Shown here piece by piece: positions 33,965-41,694 of a DNA stretch of 64,000 bases; the stretch's first letter is position 1, and every line of letters starts with the position of its first letter. A model generated the notes under the pieces. That model ran no database searches. It had not been told where the DNA came from and was given only the letters and a program-made list of their open reading frames with translations. Source of the stretch: SbD1 sp049300095 (lineage in GTDB: Bacteria; Desulfobacterota; Syntrophobacteria; Syntrophobacterales; Syntrophobacteraceae); assembly GCA_049300095.1 (NCBI GenBank), contig JBAQYM010000205.1, forward strand, positions 1 through 64,000, written 5' to 3'. The position numbers and the translations under genes were made by a program.

Positions 33965-35539
33965 ATGAAGTTGGAGGAGAATGAGTTTTTCCGGCAGGCA
34001 ACGCTGCGAATCTGCAGCAGTCTCGATATCGAAAAGGCTTTGTCCAACTGCCTGCAATACATTCGATTATTCATGCCCGCCTCCGAGGTGTCTCTCGGTC
34101 TGTTTGATCCAGACACGGGGGTCCTTCGGAACATCGCCAACGTGGACTATGCCGGGGGCAGGAAAACCCTGCCTCCCATTCAGATGACCAGGGAAGCCAT
34201 CAAAGAGATCGAGGCCGATGCGGGGTCGGACGATGTCAGGGTCCTTGATCACGGGAGATTTGATTCACTGCTAAAGCTGCTCCGCCCGTATGTTGACCTC
34301 GCGAAGCACTCATCCCTCGTCATGAACCTTGCCGTCGAGGGTAAGCGCCTGGGAACATTCGCCATACTGGCGGAAGGAGAGGCGAGGTTTACCAAGGCGC
34401 ATGTCCACCTGATCTCGCTCTTACGGGAACCCATTTCGATCGCTATGTCCAATGCGCTCCGCTACGAAGAAGTTGTGAAGCTCAAGGATATCGTCGACGC
34501 CGAAAACCGGGAACTCAACCGGGAGTTGCGGCATTTTTCAGGTGACGAAATTATCGGGGCCGAGTATGGCCTTAACGCGGCAATGGAGATGGTGCGGCAG
34601 GTGGCGCCACTCAACAGTCCGGTTATGCTCCTTGGGGAGACCGGGGTCGGCAAGGAAGTTATCGCCAATGTGGTTCATTACACTTCGTCCAGGAGGGGCG
34701 GTCCGTACATAAAGGTTAACTGCGGCGCCATCCCGGACAGTCTACTGGACAGCGAACTTTTCGGACATGAAAGAGGCGCCTTCACCGGGGCGATCGCACA
34801 AAAGAGGGGGCGCTTCGAGCGGGCCGATAAGGGGAGCATTTTTCTCGACGAAATCGGCGAATTGCCGCTCCAGGCACAAGTCAGGCTGCTGCGTGTGCTG
34901 CAGCACAAAGAGATCGAACGGGTGGGCGGGGCAAAGACCATTCCGGTGGATGTCCGCATCATTGCCGCAACCCATAGGAGCATGGATGAAATGGTCCGAT
35001 CCGGAGCGTTCCGGGAGGACCTGTGGTTTCGGCTCAATGTATTCCCGATCATGATCCCCCCATTGAGGCACCGTAAAGAGGATATTCCAGCCCTGGTTCA
35101 TCATTTCATCGAAAAAAAATCAAAGGACCTCAAAATCTACCCCCCACCTTCCGTTTCCCTCGAAGAGGTCGAGCGCCTAAAGACTTATCAATGGCCCGGC
35201 AATGTACGAGAACTGGAGAACCTGATCGAGCGCGAGCTTATCCATAAACGGGGCAAGGAAAAAAGCGGGCGGCTGACATTCGAACATTTCGATATGCCGC
35301 GGAAGAACGAAGGGGCCGGTCTATTGCACGATGCGGGCGACAATGTCCTTACTCTCGATAAAGTCGCTTCGCTGCACATCCGCCGTGCGCTTCAAGACTG
35401 CAATGGCAAAATAAGCGGCGCCGGAGGGGCCGCCCATCTCCTTGGAATCAATCCCAACACCCTCAGAAGCCGGATGAGAAAGTTGGGCATCTCCTTTAAG
35501 CGCTCTTGGCAGGATGCTCCAACAGGGAACTCATTGTAA
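33965..35539 (+). CDS. Sigma-54-dependent activator with N-terminal GAF domain and Fis-type HTH
   Basis: A 524-residue activator: GAF-like sensor domain (residues about 1-170), AAA+ domain with Walker A GETGVGKE (about 223), sigma-54 contact loop GAFTGA (about 271) and Walker B GSIFLDEIGELPL, and a C-terminal Fis HTH (AAHLLGINPNTLRSRMRKLG). It lacks a receiver domain, so it is probably ligand-controlled instead of phosphorylated. The ribosome binding site GGGAGG is part of a GGGGGGAGGGCC sequence that also lies on the other side of the upstream palindrome. Divergent from the paralogue/kinase operon, a plausible target. Confidence 0.93.
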   Translation: MKLEENEFFRQATLRICSSLDIEKALSNCLQYIRLFMPASEVSLGLFDPDTGVLRNIANVDYAGGRKTLPPIQMTREAIKEIEADAGSDDVRVLDHGRFDSLLKLLRPYVDLAKHSSLVMNLAVEGKRLGTFAILAEGEARFTKAHVHLISLLREPISIAMSNALRYEEVVKLKDIVDAENRELNRELRHFSGDEIIGAEYGLNAAMEMVRQVAPLNSPVMLLGETGVGKEVIANVVHYTSSRRGGPYIKVNCGAIPDSLLDSELFGHERGAFTGAIAQKRGRFERADKGSIFLDEIGELPLQAQVRLLRVLQHKEIERVGGAKTIPVDVRIIAATHRSMDEMVRSGAFREDLWFRLNVFPIMIPPLRHRKEDIPALVHHFIEKKSKDLKIYPPPSVSLEEVERLKTYQWPGNVRELENLIERELIHKRGKEKSGRLTFEHFDMPRKNEGAGLLHDAGDNVLTLDKVASLHIRRALQDCNGKISGAGGAAHLLGINPNTLRSRMRKLGISFKRSWQDAPTGNSL

Positions 35540-35662
35540 AAAACGAGTGAGAACACCTTCCTTGTCCTCCAAAACGAATCGCCATGGTCGAATTGAAGCC
35601 TTGGTCCCCGGCAAGTCTCCGGAAAGAGTCCGGAATTTTTGAAGCCGCTCCGGAGGTAATCC

Positions 35663-36715
35663 TTATACGACGCGAATGCCCGCTCTCGGGGCGCCGCGCG
35701 CCGTCCCTATGCGGCGGGCATCGCTTACTCCCCCGACCCTGAGACCCTCCAGCAGCCGGTCTGCTTGCGTGTTTGGGACCGCAAGGAGCAGGCCCCCCGA
35801 TGTCTGCGGGTCGAAGAGGACCTCGCGCTGTTCCGCCGTGAGTTTTAATACTATTTCCAGGTAGTCTTGAACCATATTCTTGTTCGCGGCGTTGCTGCCG
35901 GTGGTCTCACCTCTGCGGTACATCTCCAGGGCATTGGGGTAGAAGGGCAGTTCACCGAAGAAAAGCTCGATTTCGAGGTTGCTTCCAAGCGCCATCTCGA
36001 GCGTGTGCCCGAGCAGGCCAAAGCCCGTAATGTCCGTACAGGCGTGGACATCGAATCCCAGGGCTATCTCGAGGGCGCCGCGGTTGAGCGCGGCTATCCG
36101 GGGCAATAGCGGCTCCATGTCCGCCCAGGGGAGTTTTTTCGATCTGCACGCGTTGAAAAGAACTCCGGTACCCAGGGGCTTGGTGAGGACCAGGGCATCG
36201 CCCGCACGCACTCCGGCGTTTGTGAGAATGCGGTCGGGGGAGACCACGCCCGTTACGGCAAGCCCGTATTTTGGCTCCAGGTCATCCACGGAGTGTCCCC
36301 CGGCAAGGGATGCGCCGGATTCGACGACCTTTTCATGACCACCCCGGAGAATCTCCCTCAGGACCTCGACCCCGAGCTTCTTCGATGGAAACATCACCAT
36401 GTTCAGGGCCGTGATCGGCCGGCCGCCCATCGCGTAGATGTCCGAGAGGGAATTGGCGGCCGCAATCCGCCCGAACCATATGGGATCGTCCACGGGAGGG
36501 GTGATGAAATCGACCGTCGAGATGACCGCAAGCGTATCGCTGAGACGGTATACCGCCGCGTCGTCGCCCGTTTCGAAGCCCACAAGAAGGTCGGGGTCAT
36601 TCGATTTCGGCAAACCCCGCAACGCTTCCGACAAAACTGTCGGACCGATTTTCGCCGCTCAGCCGCAGGTCCTTGCCAGGCTGGTCAAGGTTTTCTTTTT
36701 CCGGAAAAAATTCAT
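35663..36715 (-). CDS. selD: Selenide, water dikinase (selenophosphate synthetase), selenoprotein form
   Basis: A 350-residue SelD read through an in-frame TGA. From ATG 36715 the frame runs into TCGUAAKIGPTVL, where U is TGA at 36661-36659 (residue 19), the exact place of the catalytic Cys/Sec of SelD; Lys22 follows. Downstream are GFETGDDAAVY, ANSLSDIYAMGGRPITALN and the PurM-like C-terminal domain. A hairpin 15 bases after TGA fits a bacterial SECIS. Ignoring the TGA gives a 323-residue frame from a TTG at 36634 that lacks the active site. The enzyme makes selenophosphate from selenide and ATP, so the organism should also have SelA, SelB and tRNA-Sec, none of which is in this window. Confidence 0.93.
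36628..36643 (-). promoter_or_regulatory. Predicted bacterial SECIS hairpin of selD
   Basis: On the mRNA CCGACA-GUUU-UGUCGG forms a 6-bp stem with a 4-base loop, starting 15 bases after the UGA codon. Position and size suit SelB recruitment, with a G/U-containing loop as in known bacterial elements. The stem lies within the coding sequence (residues about 25-30). Confidence 0.65.
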
Positions 36716-36914
36716 TTCGACATCATCCTCCAAGTCTGTCGCGGCGTGAAACCATCGCCATTACCGATGCCGGGCTTCGGCGCACCGAAAGTCAATCCGC
36801 AAATCTCCGAAGAATAATATAGCTATTGCCTATGCCGTTAGCGATATCCTCGACCGCCATCGTTGCATTCGGGCATACGGGATGCCGCCGGCCGGTGTAA
36901 TCGATATTTCCTAT

Positions 36915-36946
36915 TTGACAAATAGTTAGCATGATTCTTATATAAT
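36915..36946 (+). promoter_or_regulatory. Sigma-70-type promoter candidate for the CHAP-repeat peptide
   Basis: Perfect TTGACA at 36915-36920 and perfect TATAAT at 36941-36946 with a 20-base spacer; a 17-base spacer gives the weaker TTATAT at 36938. Transcription would start near 36953, about 48 bases before the peptide start. It is AT-rich compared with its surroundings. Confidence 0.6.
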
Positions 36947-37000
36947 CTCAGGATGTCTTCCGCCATTCATTTATGGACCAACCCGAAAAGGAGACCGGAA

Positions 37001-37138
37001 ATGCTGAAGGTAAAAGAAGTGGAAAAAAAGATGGTGACCGCCGCAAAAAGCTGTCACGCGCCCTCCTGCCATGCTCCAACTTGTCATGCTCCGGCATGTC
37101 ATGCGCCCGCCTGCCATGCGCCGACCGGCCGTTCATGA
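37001..37138 (+). CDS. 45-residue peptide with five tandem C-H-A-P repeats
   Basis: ATG 37001 follows a strong ribosome binding site AAAAGGAG (36987-36994) and ends at TGA 37136-37138. The first 17 residues are basic and acidic (MLKVKEVEKKMVTAAKS); residues 18-42 are five pentads C-H-A-P-x with x = S, T, A, A, T; the end is GRS. The five 15-base units differ mainly at third codon positions (TGT/TGC, CAC/CAT, GCG/GCT, CCC/CCA/CCG), as expected for a selected protein repeat. Five Cys and five His suggest metal binding or a modified peptide, but no family is recognised and no maturation enzyme is adjacent. It diverges from selD. After it, 37139-37427 holds only GC-rich inverted repeats (for example CCGGCCCGGC with GCCGGGCCGG). 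Confidence 0.75.
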   Translation: MLKVKEVEKKMVTAAKSCHAPSCHAPTCHAPACHAPACHAPTGRS

Positions 37139-37427
37139 GCTGACGCGGATGCGACAGTAACCGGCCCGGCCGGCACATTCTCGCCTCCTCCTCCGGAATT
37201 CTCGACATCCTCCGGACTCAAAGCCGGGCCGGCAACTCATCCCGATCAATCGTTTTCCGAAAGCTCAACCGACCGGCGCGCGCGCGAACTAAAAAAGGCA
37301 ACAGCGGTTGCCGGCCCTACCCATGTCGGCCGGATTCCGCTGCTGCCTGACGACCAGTGCGGGGTAAGCGTTCACCGCGGAGGGTGCGAAGGACGCTTAC
37401 AGTGGGGCACATCCCCAGGACTCTAAT

Positions 37428-38189
37428 TTAGTCCTTTGGCAACTCCTTGGCCCTTGCATGACCATACGAGAGAAGCGGCACGGTAACTTTGCGTCCATCG
37501 CTTCTGGTGACGACCCAGTTTGAGAGGTATTTGCCGACCACCGTCACCGGGCCGTTTTCCTCCAGGCGCCCCTCCGCTTTCTTGATGCGGGAGAAGGCAA
37601 AACCGGATTCAGGATTAAACATGACCACGTATACTTTATCCTCCGGGCTGCTTTGGACGGCTGTTATGATTCCGCTCCAAAGAAAATAGCCGCCCGTCGG
37701 CTCGGATGTCGGGACTCTCGTATACTTGAGGTCGTTGGAGGCGCGATAGATCGACGCGTAATCATAACGGAAAGGGGGAAGAACGTTGCGCGCCTCAAAA
37801 ATCTCCTCGTAGGGAGCGATGCAGAATTCACGGGGAGCCCACTCTTTCCGAGGCGTCTCCGGGAGCGCCGGGGCCCGCCGCACTTGCCGCGCTTCCGGTT
37901 CCGACTCCGAATCCCAGGCCCTGAATTCGCAATCCGTGCCGTCGCCAAGACACGTCGCCTGGAGTTCGACTTCGTCCCCCGGCAGGAAAGTCTTTACATT
38001 ATTGTCGCGCATCAAAATTTGCACGATCCTGCCATCATCGGTAGCGACCTTTATATGAGGCCACTCTACGGCCTCCACCCTCCCTGTAATCAAAACATCG
38101 CTTTGCAGTTGCGGCAAAACAGCCCCAAAGGCAACCAGCGGGAATACGAGGAGCACAATCAGCGTAACGGTTGAAGTGAAGGCCTTCAT
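37428..38189 (-). CDS. Secreted protein of unknown function
   Basis: A 253-residue protein with a Sec signal peptide (VTLIVLLVFPLVAFG, cleavage near residue 22). The mature protein opens with a small beta-barrel-like stretch (VLITGRVEAVEWPHIKVATDDG followed by IVQILM), reminiscent of an OB-type fold; a middle Pro/Arg-rich linker leads to a second beta-rich part (GGYFLWSGIITAVQSS, VYVVMFNPES, VTVVGKYLSNWVV). Two Cys (TCLGDGTDC) may form a disulfide. No family is recognised. It stands alone on the minus strand between the CHAP peptide and the dipeptidase. Confidence 0.65.
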   Translation of the reverse strand: MKAFTSTVTLIVLLVFPLVAFGAVLPQLQSDVLITGRVEAVEWPHIKVATDDGRIVQILMRDNNVKTFLPGDEVELQATCLGDGTDCEFRAWDSESEPEARQVRRAPALPETPRKEWAPREFCIAPYEEIFEARNVLPPFRYDYASIYRASNDLKYTRVPTSEPTGGYFLWSGIITAVQSSPEDKVYVVMFNPESGFAFSRIKKAEGRLEENGPVTVVGKYLSNWVVTRSDGRKVTVPLLSYGHARAKELPKD

Positions 38190-38550
38190 ATGATCTCCCT
38201 CCTAACAAGACAAGAAGATGGTTCGTGGCGATCGTGAGACTTGGCGGATTTCGAAATGATCTTCCTCGCGGATTCCAATTACCCTCTCCCGAATGGCTTT
38301 GGCTTATTTGACCGCTATGGTTCGCAAACCGGTATTGTCGTTATTCAGGCAGGTTCGGCGTATTGCTTGCACAAGCACGATTCGGTGTCAAGCTGAAAAA
38401 GGCCCGGACCGCCCGGCGGTGCGCGGATAGTTCGGTCTTCCGTTCCTTGAGTGGGTCTTTTTTATCTCCCGGCGCTCAGTTTATGATAGACCGGTTTTGC
38501 TTCCCGGAGCTATACGTGGCATCGACACTAATCGCGAAATTCCCGTGGCG

Positions 38551-38673
38551 CGGTTATGGCGCACCTCGGTAATGGTGGGGTCTCCCGACCTCGGTTATGG
38601 CGCACCTCGGTTAGGGTGCGGTCTCCCGACCTCGGTTATGGTGCACCTCGGTTATGGTGCGGTCTCCCGACCG
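38551..38673. repeat. Three tandem 41-bp repeats upstream of the dipeptidase gene
   Basis: Units begin at 38551, 38592 and 38633, each starting CGGTTATG and containing GGTCTCCCGACC, with a few differences. Within each unit the motif ACCTCGGTTATGG recurs, so the unit is itself partly duplicated. It occupies much of the 580-base gap 38190-38769; the remainder shows no gene. Confidence 0.9.
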
Positions 38674-38769
38674 CACCATGCTCACGACCGAAGGTCTCCA
38701 ACGCGGCGTCGCCCCGGCGCCGTGGTTATTGCATGCTTCCTTGGACCGTTAAAACGAAAGGGGAACCAA

Positions 38770-39480
38770 TTGGCGCTTTCCAGAAGATTCCATCCCTTGT
38801 TCCTTTCCCTCCTGCTGGCGCTGACCCTGGCGTGGTGCCCGCCCGCCGCCTCGGACAACGGTCTTCCGAAGGGTTTTGTCTATGTCGTCGAAGCCGTCCC
38901 GGGAATATGCGTCGAACTCCGGTACTACACGGACCATAACTTCATCGGCGAACGCATCGACGGGTATCTGGCCCCGAGGTGCATTCTCGCGGAAGAGGCG
39001 GCCGTTGCCCTCGGAAGGGTCCAGGAGGAATTGAGTCGTTTCGGTCTGGGCCTGAAGATCTACGATGCCTATCGGCCCCAGCGGGCGGTGAACCATTTCG
39101 TCAGGTGGGCGGAAGATCTCAAGGACGTTCGAATGAAAAAGGAATTCTATCCCTACGTGGACAAGGAAAATCTTTTCAGTGACGGATACATAGCGAAAAA
39201 ATCGGGCCACAGCCGCGGGGGCACGGTGGACCTCACCATAGTGTCTCTCGATGCGCGCCCGCCCGGCGCCGAACTGGATATGGGGTCGGCCTTCGATTAT
39301 TTCGGACCGCAATCCTGGCCCGAGAGTCCCGAAATCGGACCCGGCCCGCGGGCGCACCGCATGCTCCTGCAAGAGGTCATGAAAAAGCACGGGTTCAAGC
39401 CATACTCCAAGGAATGGTGGCATTTCACCCTGGAGCTGGAGCCATACCCCGAAACGTATTTTGACTTTCCGGTCCGCTGA
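38770..39480 (+). CDS. Secreted D-alanyl-D-alanine dipeptidase, VanX/DdpX (M15D) family
   Basis: About 236 residues: a signal peptide (FHPLFLSLLLALTLAWCPPA) and a zinc-dipeptidase domain. Zinc ligands are visible as SGHSRGGTVDL (His and Asp) and EWWHF (His, with catalytic Glu), and IYDAYRPQRAV carries the conserved Arg. The enzyme would cleave D-Ala-D-Ala in the periplasm, as for cell-wall recycling; no vanHA-type resistance genes are nearby. The start is TTG 38770 behind AAAGGGG, because upstream in-frame sequence belongs to the 41-base repeats. Confidence 0.87.
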   Translation: MALSRRFHPLFLSLLLALTLAWCPPAASDNGLPKGFVYVVEAVPGICVELRYYTDHNFIGERIDGYLAPRCILAEEAAVALGRVQEELSRFGLGLKIYDAYRPQRAVNHFVRWAEDLKDVRMKKEFYPYVDKENLFSDGYIAKKSGHSRGGTVDLTIVSLDARPPGAELDMGSAFDYFGPQSWPESPEIGPGPRAHRMLLQEVMKKHGFKPYSKEWWHFTLELEPYPETYFDFPVR

Positions 39481-39509
39481 TGCCCGCTAGCCATCAGACG
39501 CTAAACAAT

Positions 39510-39651
39510 GTCATTTCGAGCGGAGCGAGAAATCTGGTTTGCGTAAAAACAGAGATTCCTCGCCGGCGCACGGAATGACATTGCTACGATGGCGAACCGG
39601 TATGATGGCAAACTGCTGTGATGGCAAACTGCTGTGATGGCGAACCGGCAC
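39510..39651. repeat. Palindrome plus four tandem 16-bp repeats (GATGGCAAACTGCTGT)
   Basis: A palindrome with ends GTCATTTCG (39510) and CGGAATGAC (39579) is followed by four 16-base units at 39588, 39604, 39620 and 39636 that alternate GATGGCGAACCGG and GATGGCAAACTGCTG. This repeats the layout at 9591-9813: a GTCATT/AATGAC palindrome beside an array of 16-base units, with different unit sequence. Confidence 0.85.
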
Positions 39652-39683
39652 GATGTCCGCCGGCGCCGCCGGGGCGCGGGAAG

Positions 39684-40274
39684 CTAATCGATCCGCTTCC
39701 AGTGCGGACAGCCGGTCCCCTGGTCCCGGCATGCCGCGTCGGGCTCGGGGACCAGCCAGAGATACCAGTTCGTCTTCTGGCGCTTGAAAGCCTCGACCAG
39801 CTTTTTGGAAGCGGCGGAGTCGCCCCGCAGGCTGATATGCCACGGCGTATGGACGCGGCGGGGACCCTTTATCCGCTCAAAACCTTCGGCAGCCAGCCGG
39901 TCCGCCAGGTCGTCCAGGGTCCGGCTGTCAAATGTCTGTGTCCAGGCGCCCTTCCAGTTCGCAAGGGCGGGAAGATTTCCGTGCAGATGCCACGGCTGCC
40001 CGTGAAACAGGGACTTGAACGCGCGCCGCAAAGACTCCGCCTTGCCTTGGCCGCCGTTTTTCTCATCGTATCCCGTAATTGTCACATGATAGCCGCCCCA
40101 GGACACCCCCTTCTTCGGCCCCGGCGAGAGTATCACGGCCCACTTCTGGTGCCCGGAAGACCCCGCCCCTTTCCACTCGGCCCGAACGGCCCCCGGAAAA
40201 CCAAGCCCGGCCGACAGCAAAAAAGCCAAAACCAGCACCGCCACGGACAAAGGAAGCAACCCGCGTCTACTCAT
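39684..40274 (-). CDS. Secreted protein resembling 2H phosphoesterases
   Basis: About 196 residues with a signal peptide (LLPLSVAVLVLAFLLSAGLG). Two H-x-[ST] motifs about 100 residues apart, YHVTITGY and PWHISLRGD, are the hallmark of the 2H phosphodiesterase fold (LigT/CPDase-like), which acts on cyclic phosphodiesters. WAVILSPGPKK starts the mature domain. This assignment rests on the motifs only. ATG 40274 is preceded by GGAGA; ATG 40307 is in frame upstream. It is monocistronic. Confidence 0.55.
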   Translation of the reverse strand: MSRRGLLPLSVAVLVLAFLLSAGLGFPGAVRAEWKGAGSSGHQKWAVILSPGPKKGVSWGGYHVTITGYDEKNGGQGKAESLRRAFKSLFHGQPWHLHGNLPALANWKGAWTQTFDSRTLDDLADRLAAEGFERIKGPRRVHTPWHISLRGDSAASKKLVEAFKRQKTNWYLWLVPEPDAACRDQGTGCPHWKRID

Positions 40275-40336
40275 GATTGATCTCCGGTTGGGCAAAACCA
40301 GGTTCATTCCCCGGGAAAGGTCATTCCTTATTTGAT

Positions 40337-40744
40337 CTATGAGACAAAGAACCCGTTAAGTCGGTCACTGAGAACCGTCAAATCTTTAAGCTCGCATTCC
40401 CATATCACCAGGACATCCCAGCCCATGGACTTTAGCGCGTCTTGCGATCTTGCGTCACGCTCTTTGTTTTGGCTGATCTTCTTTAGCCAATATTCGGCGT
40501 TGTCTTTTGGCTGGCGATCACCGCGCTTGCAGTCGTGCCCATGCCAGAAGCAGCCATGCACGAAGATGATTTTTCGCATTCGTGGGAAAGTAAGGTCGGG
40601 TTTGCCCGGCAGATCGTCGCGGTGCAGCCGGTAGCGTTTGCCCATGGCGTGAACCATGCGGCGCACGATCATTTCAGGCGTTGTATCGCGGCTTTTAACC
40701 GCCCTCATGGTGTTGCTGCGCGCTTCCGAGGGCCGTTCACCCAT
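40337..40744 (-). CDS. vsr: Very short patch repair (Vsr) endonuclease
   Basis: A 135-residue Vsr: SNTMRAVKSRDTTPEMIVR at the N-terminus, PGKPDLTFPRMRKIIFVHGCFWHGHDC with the catalytic Asp, FVHGCFWHGH and zinc-type Cys/His, and VIWECEL. It nicks at T:G mismatches formed by deamination of 5-methylcytosine, protecting the site methylated by the cytosine methyltransferase encoded two genes upstream. Twelve bases separate it from the upstream gene, so the three genes form one operon. Confidence 0.95.
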   Translation of the reverse strand: MGERPSEARSNTMRAVKSRDTTPEMIVRRMVHAMGKRYRLHRDDLPGKPDLTFPRMRKIIFVHGCFWHGHDCKRGDRQPKDNAEYWLKKISQNKERDARSQDALKSMGWDVLVIWECELKDLTVLSDRLNGFFVS

Positions 40745-40756
40745 AGCCCCAATTCC

Positions 40757-41692
40757 TTAGCGCTTCAACTCGATTTTTAAGCTCGGATCGGTTTCGGCTT
40801 GCTCAACGGTATGGTTATAGCGTTCAATCAGATCTTTCACCGCTGTGCGTCGCCCGCCAGCGGCGAACATGCCGAGCTCGTAGAGGTTGGCCGCAACGAA
40901 TTGCTCAATCTCAAAAATGTCGATTCTGTCCCCAAGGCCAAGGTTTTCCGATAGCCCCGCAGCAACCACGAGCCCTTTTTGCAAAGTGACAATCAAGGGT
41001 CGCAAGCCGTCGTCAAGGTTATCGCTGCACTTTTGAATGAGCGCTTCGCTGGGAGATGTCGTCACATGAATCGCCACGTCGCCGACGAGAAAGTCCCCCG
41101 CCCGGCTCGTAGGTGCGTCCGCCGTTGAAAAACAATTATGCTCGATTTTCCCCGCGCCCAAGACGCACTCCAGCTTTGCGCCGACAAGGTGTTGCATGAC
41201 GGCGCCAGCATAATAAACACCGGGCGTTGTTTTTTGGCGGTCTGTCGCTTGTTGCAGAACGTCGCCGACGACTGTTCTCAGACTGCGCGAGGCGTCTAAT
41301 CGAATCTTGAACGGCTTCGCGGCAAAAAAGTCGTGCACTCGGTCGATCCAGAACTGTTCAATTGCATCGAGATCAACCGGTCCTTGTTCGTGCAACTCGT
41401 TAAGCAGGGGCACATAGCCCCGCATGTTGTCGACGCTGCCCCTACTTGTGCGCCCACCCTCCTGAGCCAAAACCCGCGTTATGCCGTGACGCTTTAAGAT
41501 CGCCTGGACGGCGCTCTTGCCTTGCCCGAGAACCTGGGCGCCTCTTTTTGCGAGGAGTTTAGTCGGATCGAGCGGCAGGCCCATCTTGCGCGCGTGCTGC
41601 GTGACCACTAGAGCCACACATAGCGGGCCTTTTCCCTTAAAGCCTTTTTCTGCAACAAAGGCGGCGAGTTTTTCGTTGAGCGTTTGCGCCAT
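40757..41692 (-). CDS. DUF4928-like probable restriction endonuclease
   Basis: A 311-residue protein between the C5 methyltransferase and vsr genes. N-terminal MAQTLNEKLAAFVAEKGFKG, then VLGQGKSAVQAILKRHG, and near the middle RAGDFLVGDVAIHVTTSP, where Asp and the V-T strand could be part of a PD-(D/E)XK-type nuclease core. I associate this pattern with DUF4928 proteins found next to Dcm-like enzymes, but the name was not checked. Position makes it the likely restriction enzyme of the system. ATG 41692 is 2 bases downstream of the methyltransferase stop. Confidence 0.7.
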   Translation of the reverse strand: MAQTLNEKLAAFVAEKGFKGKGPLCVALVVTQHARKMGLPLDPTKLLAKRGAQVLGQGKSAVQAILKRHGITRVLAQEGGRTSRGSVDNMRGYVPLLNELHEQGPVDLDAIEQFWIDRVHDFFAAKPFKIRLDASRSLRTVVGDVLQQATDRQKTTPGVYYAGAVMQHLVGAKLECVLGAGKIEHNCFSTADAPTSRAGDFLVGDVAIHVTTSPSEALIQKCSDNLDDGLRPLIVTLQKGLVVAAGLSENLGLGDRIDIFEIEQFVAANLYELGMFAAGGRRTAVKDLIERYNHTVEQAETDPSLKIELKR

Positions 41693-41694
41693 GG

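Noticed and set aside
35663..36634. selD starting at TTG 36634
   Set aside because: This start drops the glycine-rich active-site segment and the catalytic Sec; the frame extends through TGA to ATG 36715 with perfect family agreement.
36948..37208. Minus-strand 86-codon frame overlapping the CHAP peptide gene
   Set aside because: It reads the complement of the 15-bp repeats (RRAHDMPEHD types); third-position variation fits the plus-strand frame only.
37290..37345. GC-rich stem (AGGCAACAGCGG with CCGCTGCTGCCT) considered as riboswitch or small RNA
   Set aside because: No known aptamer core was recognised, no clear promoter precedes it and no gene follows on the same strand.
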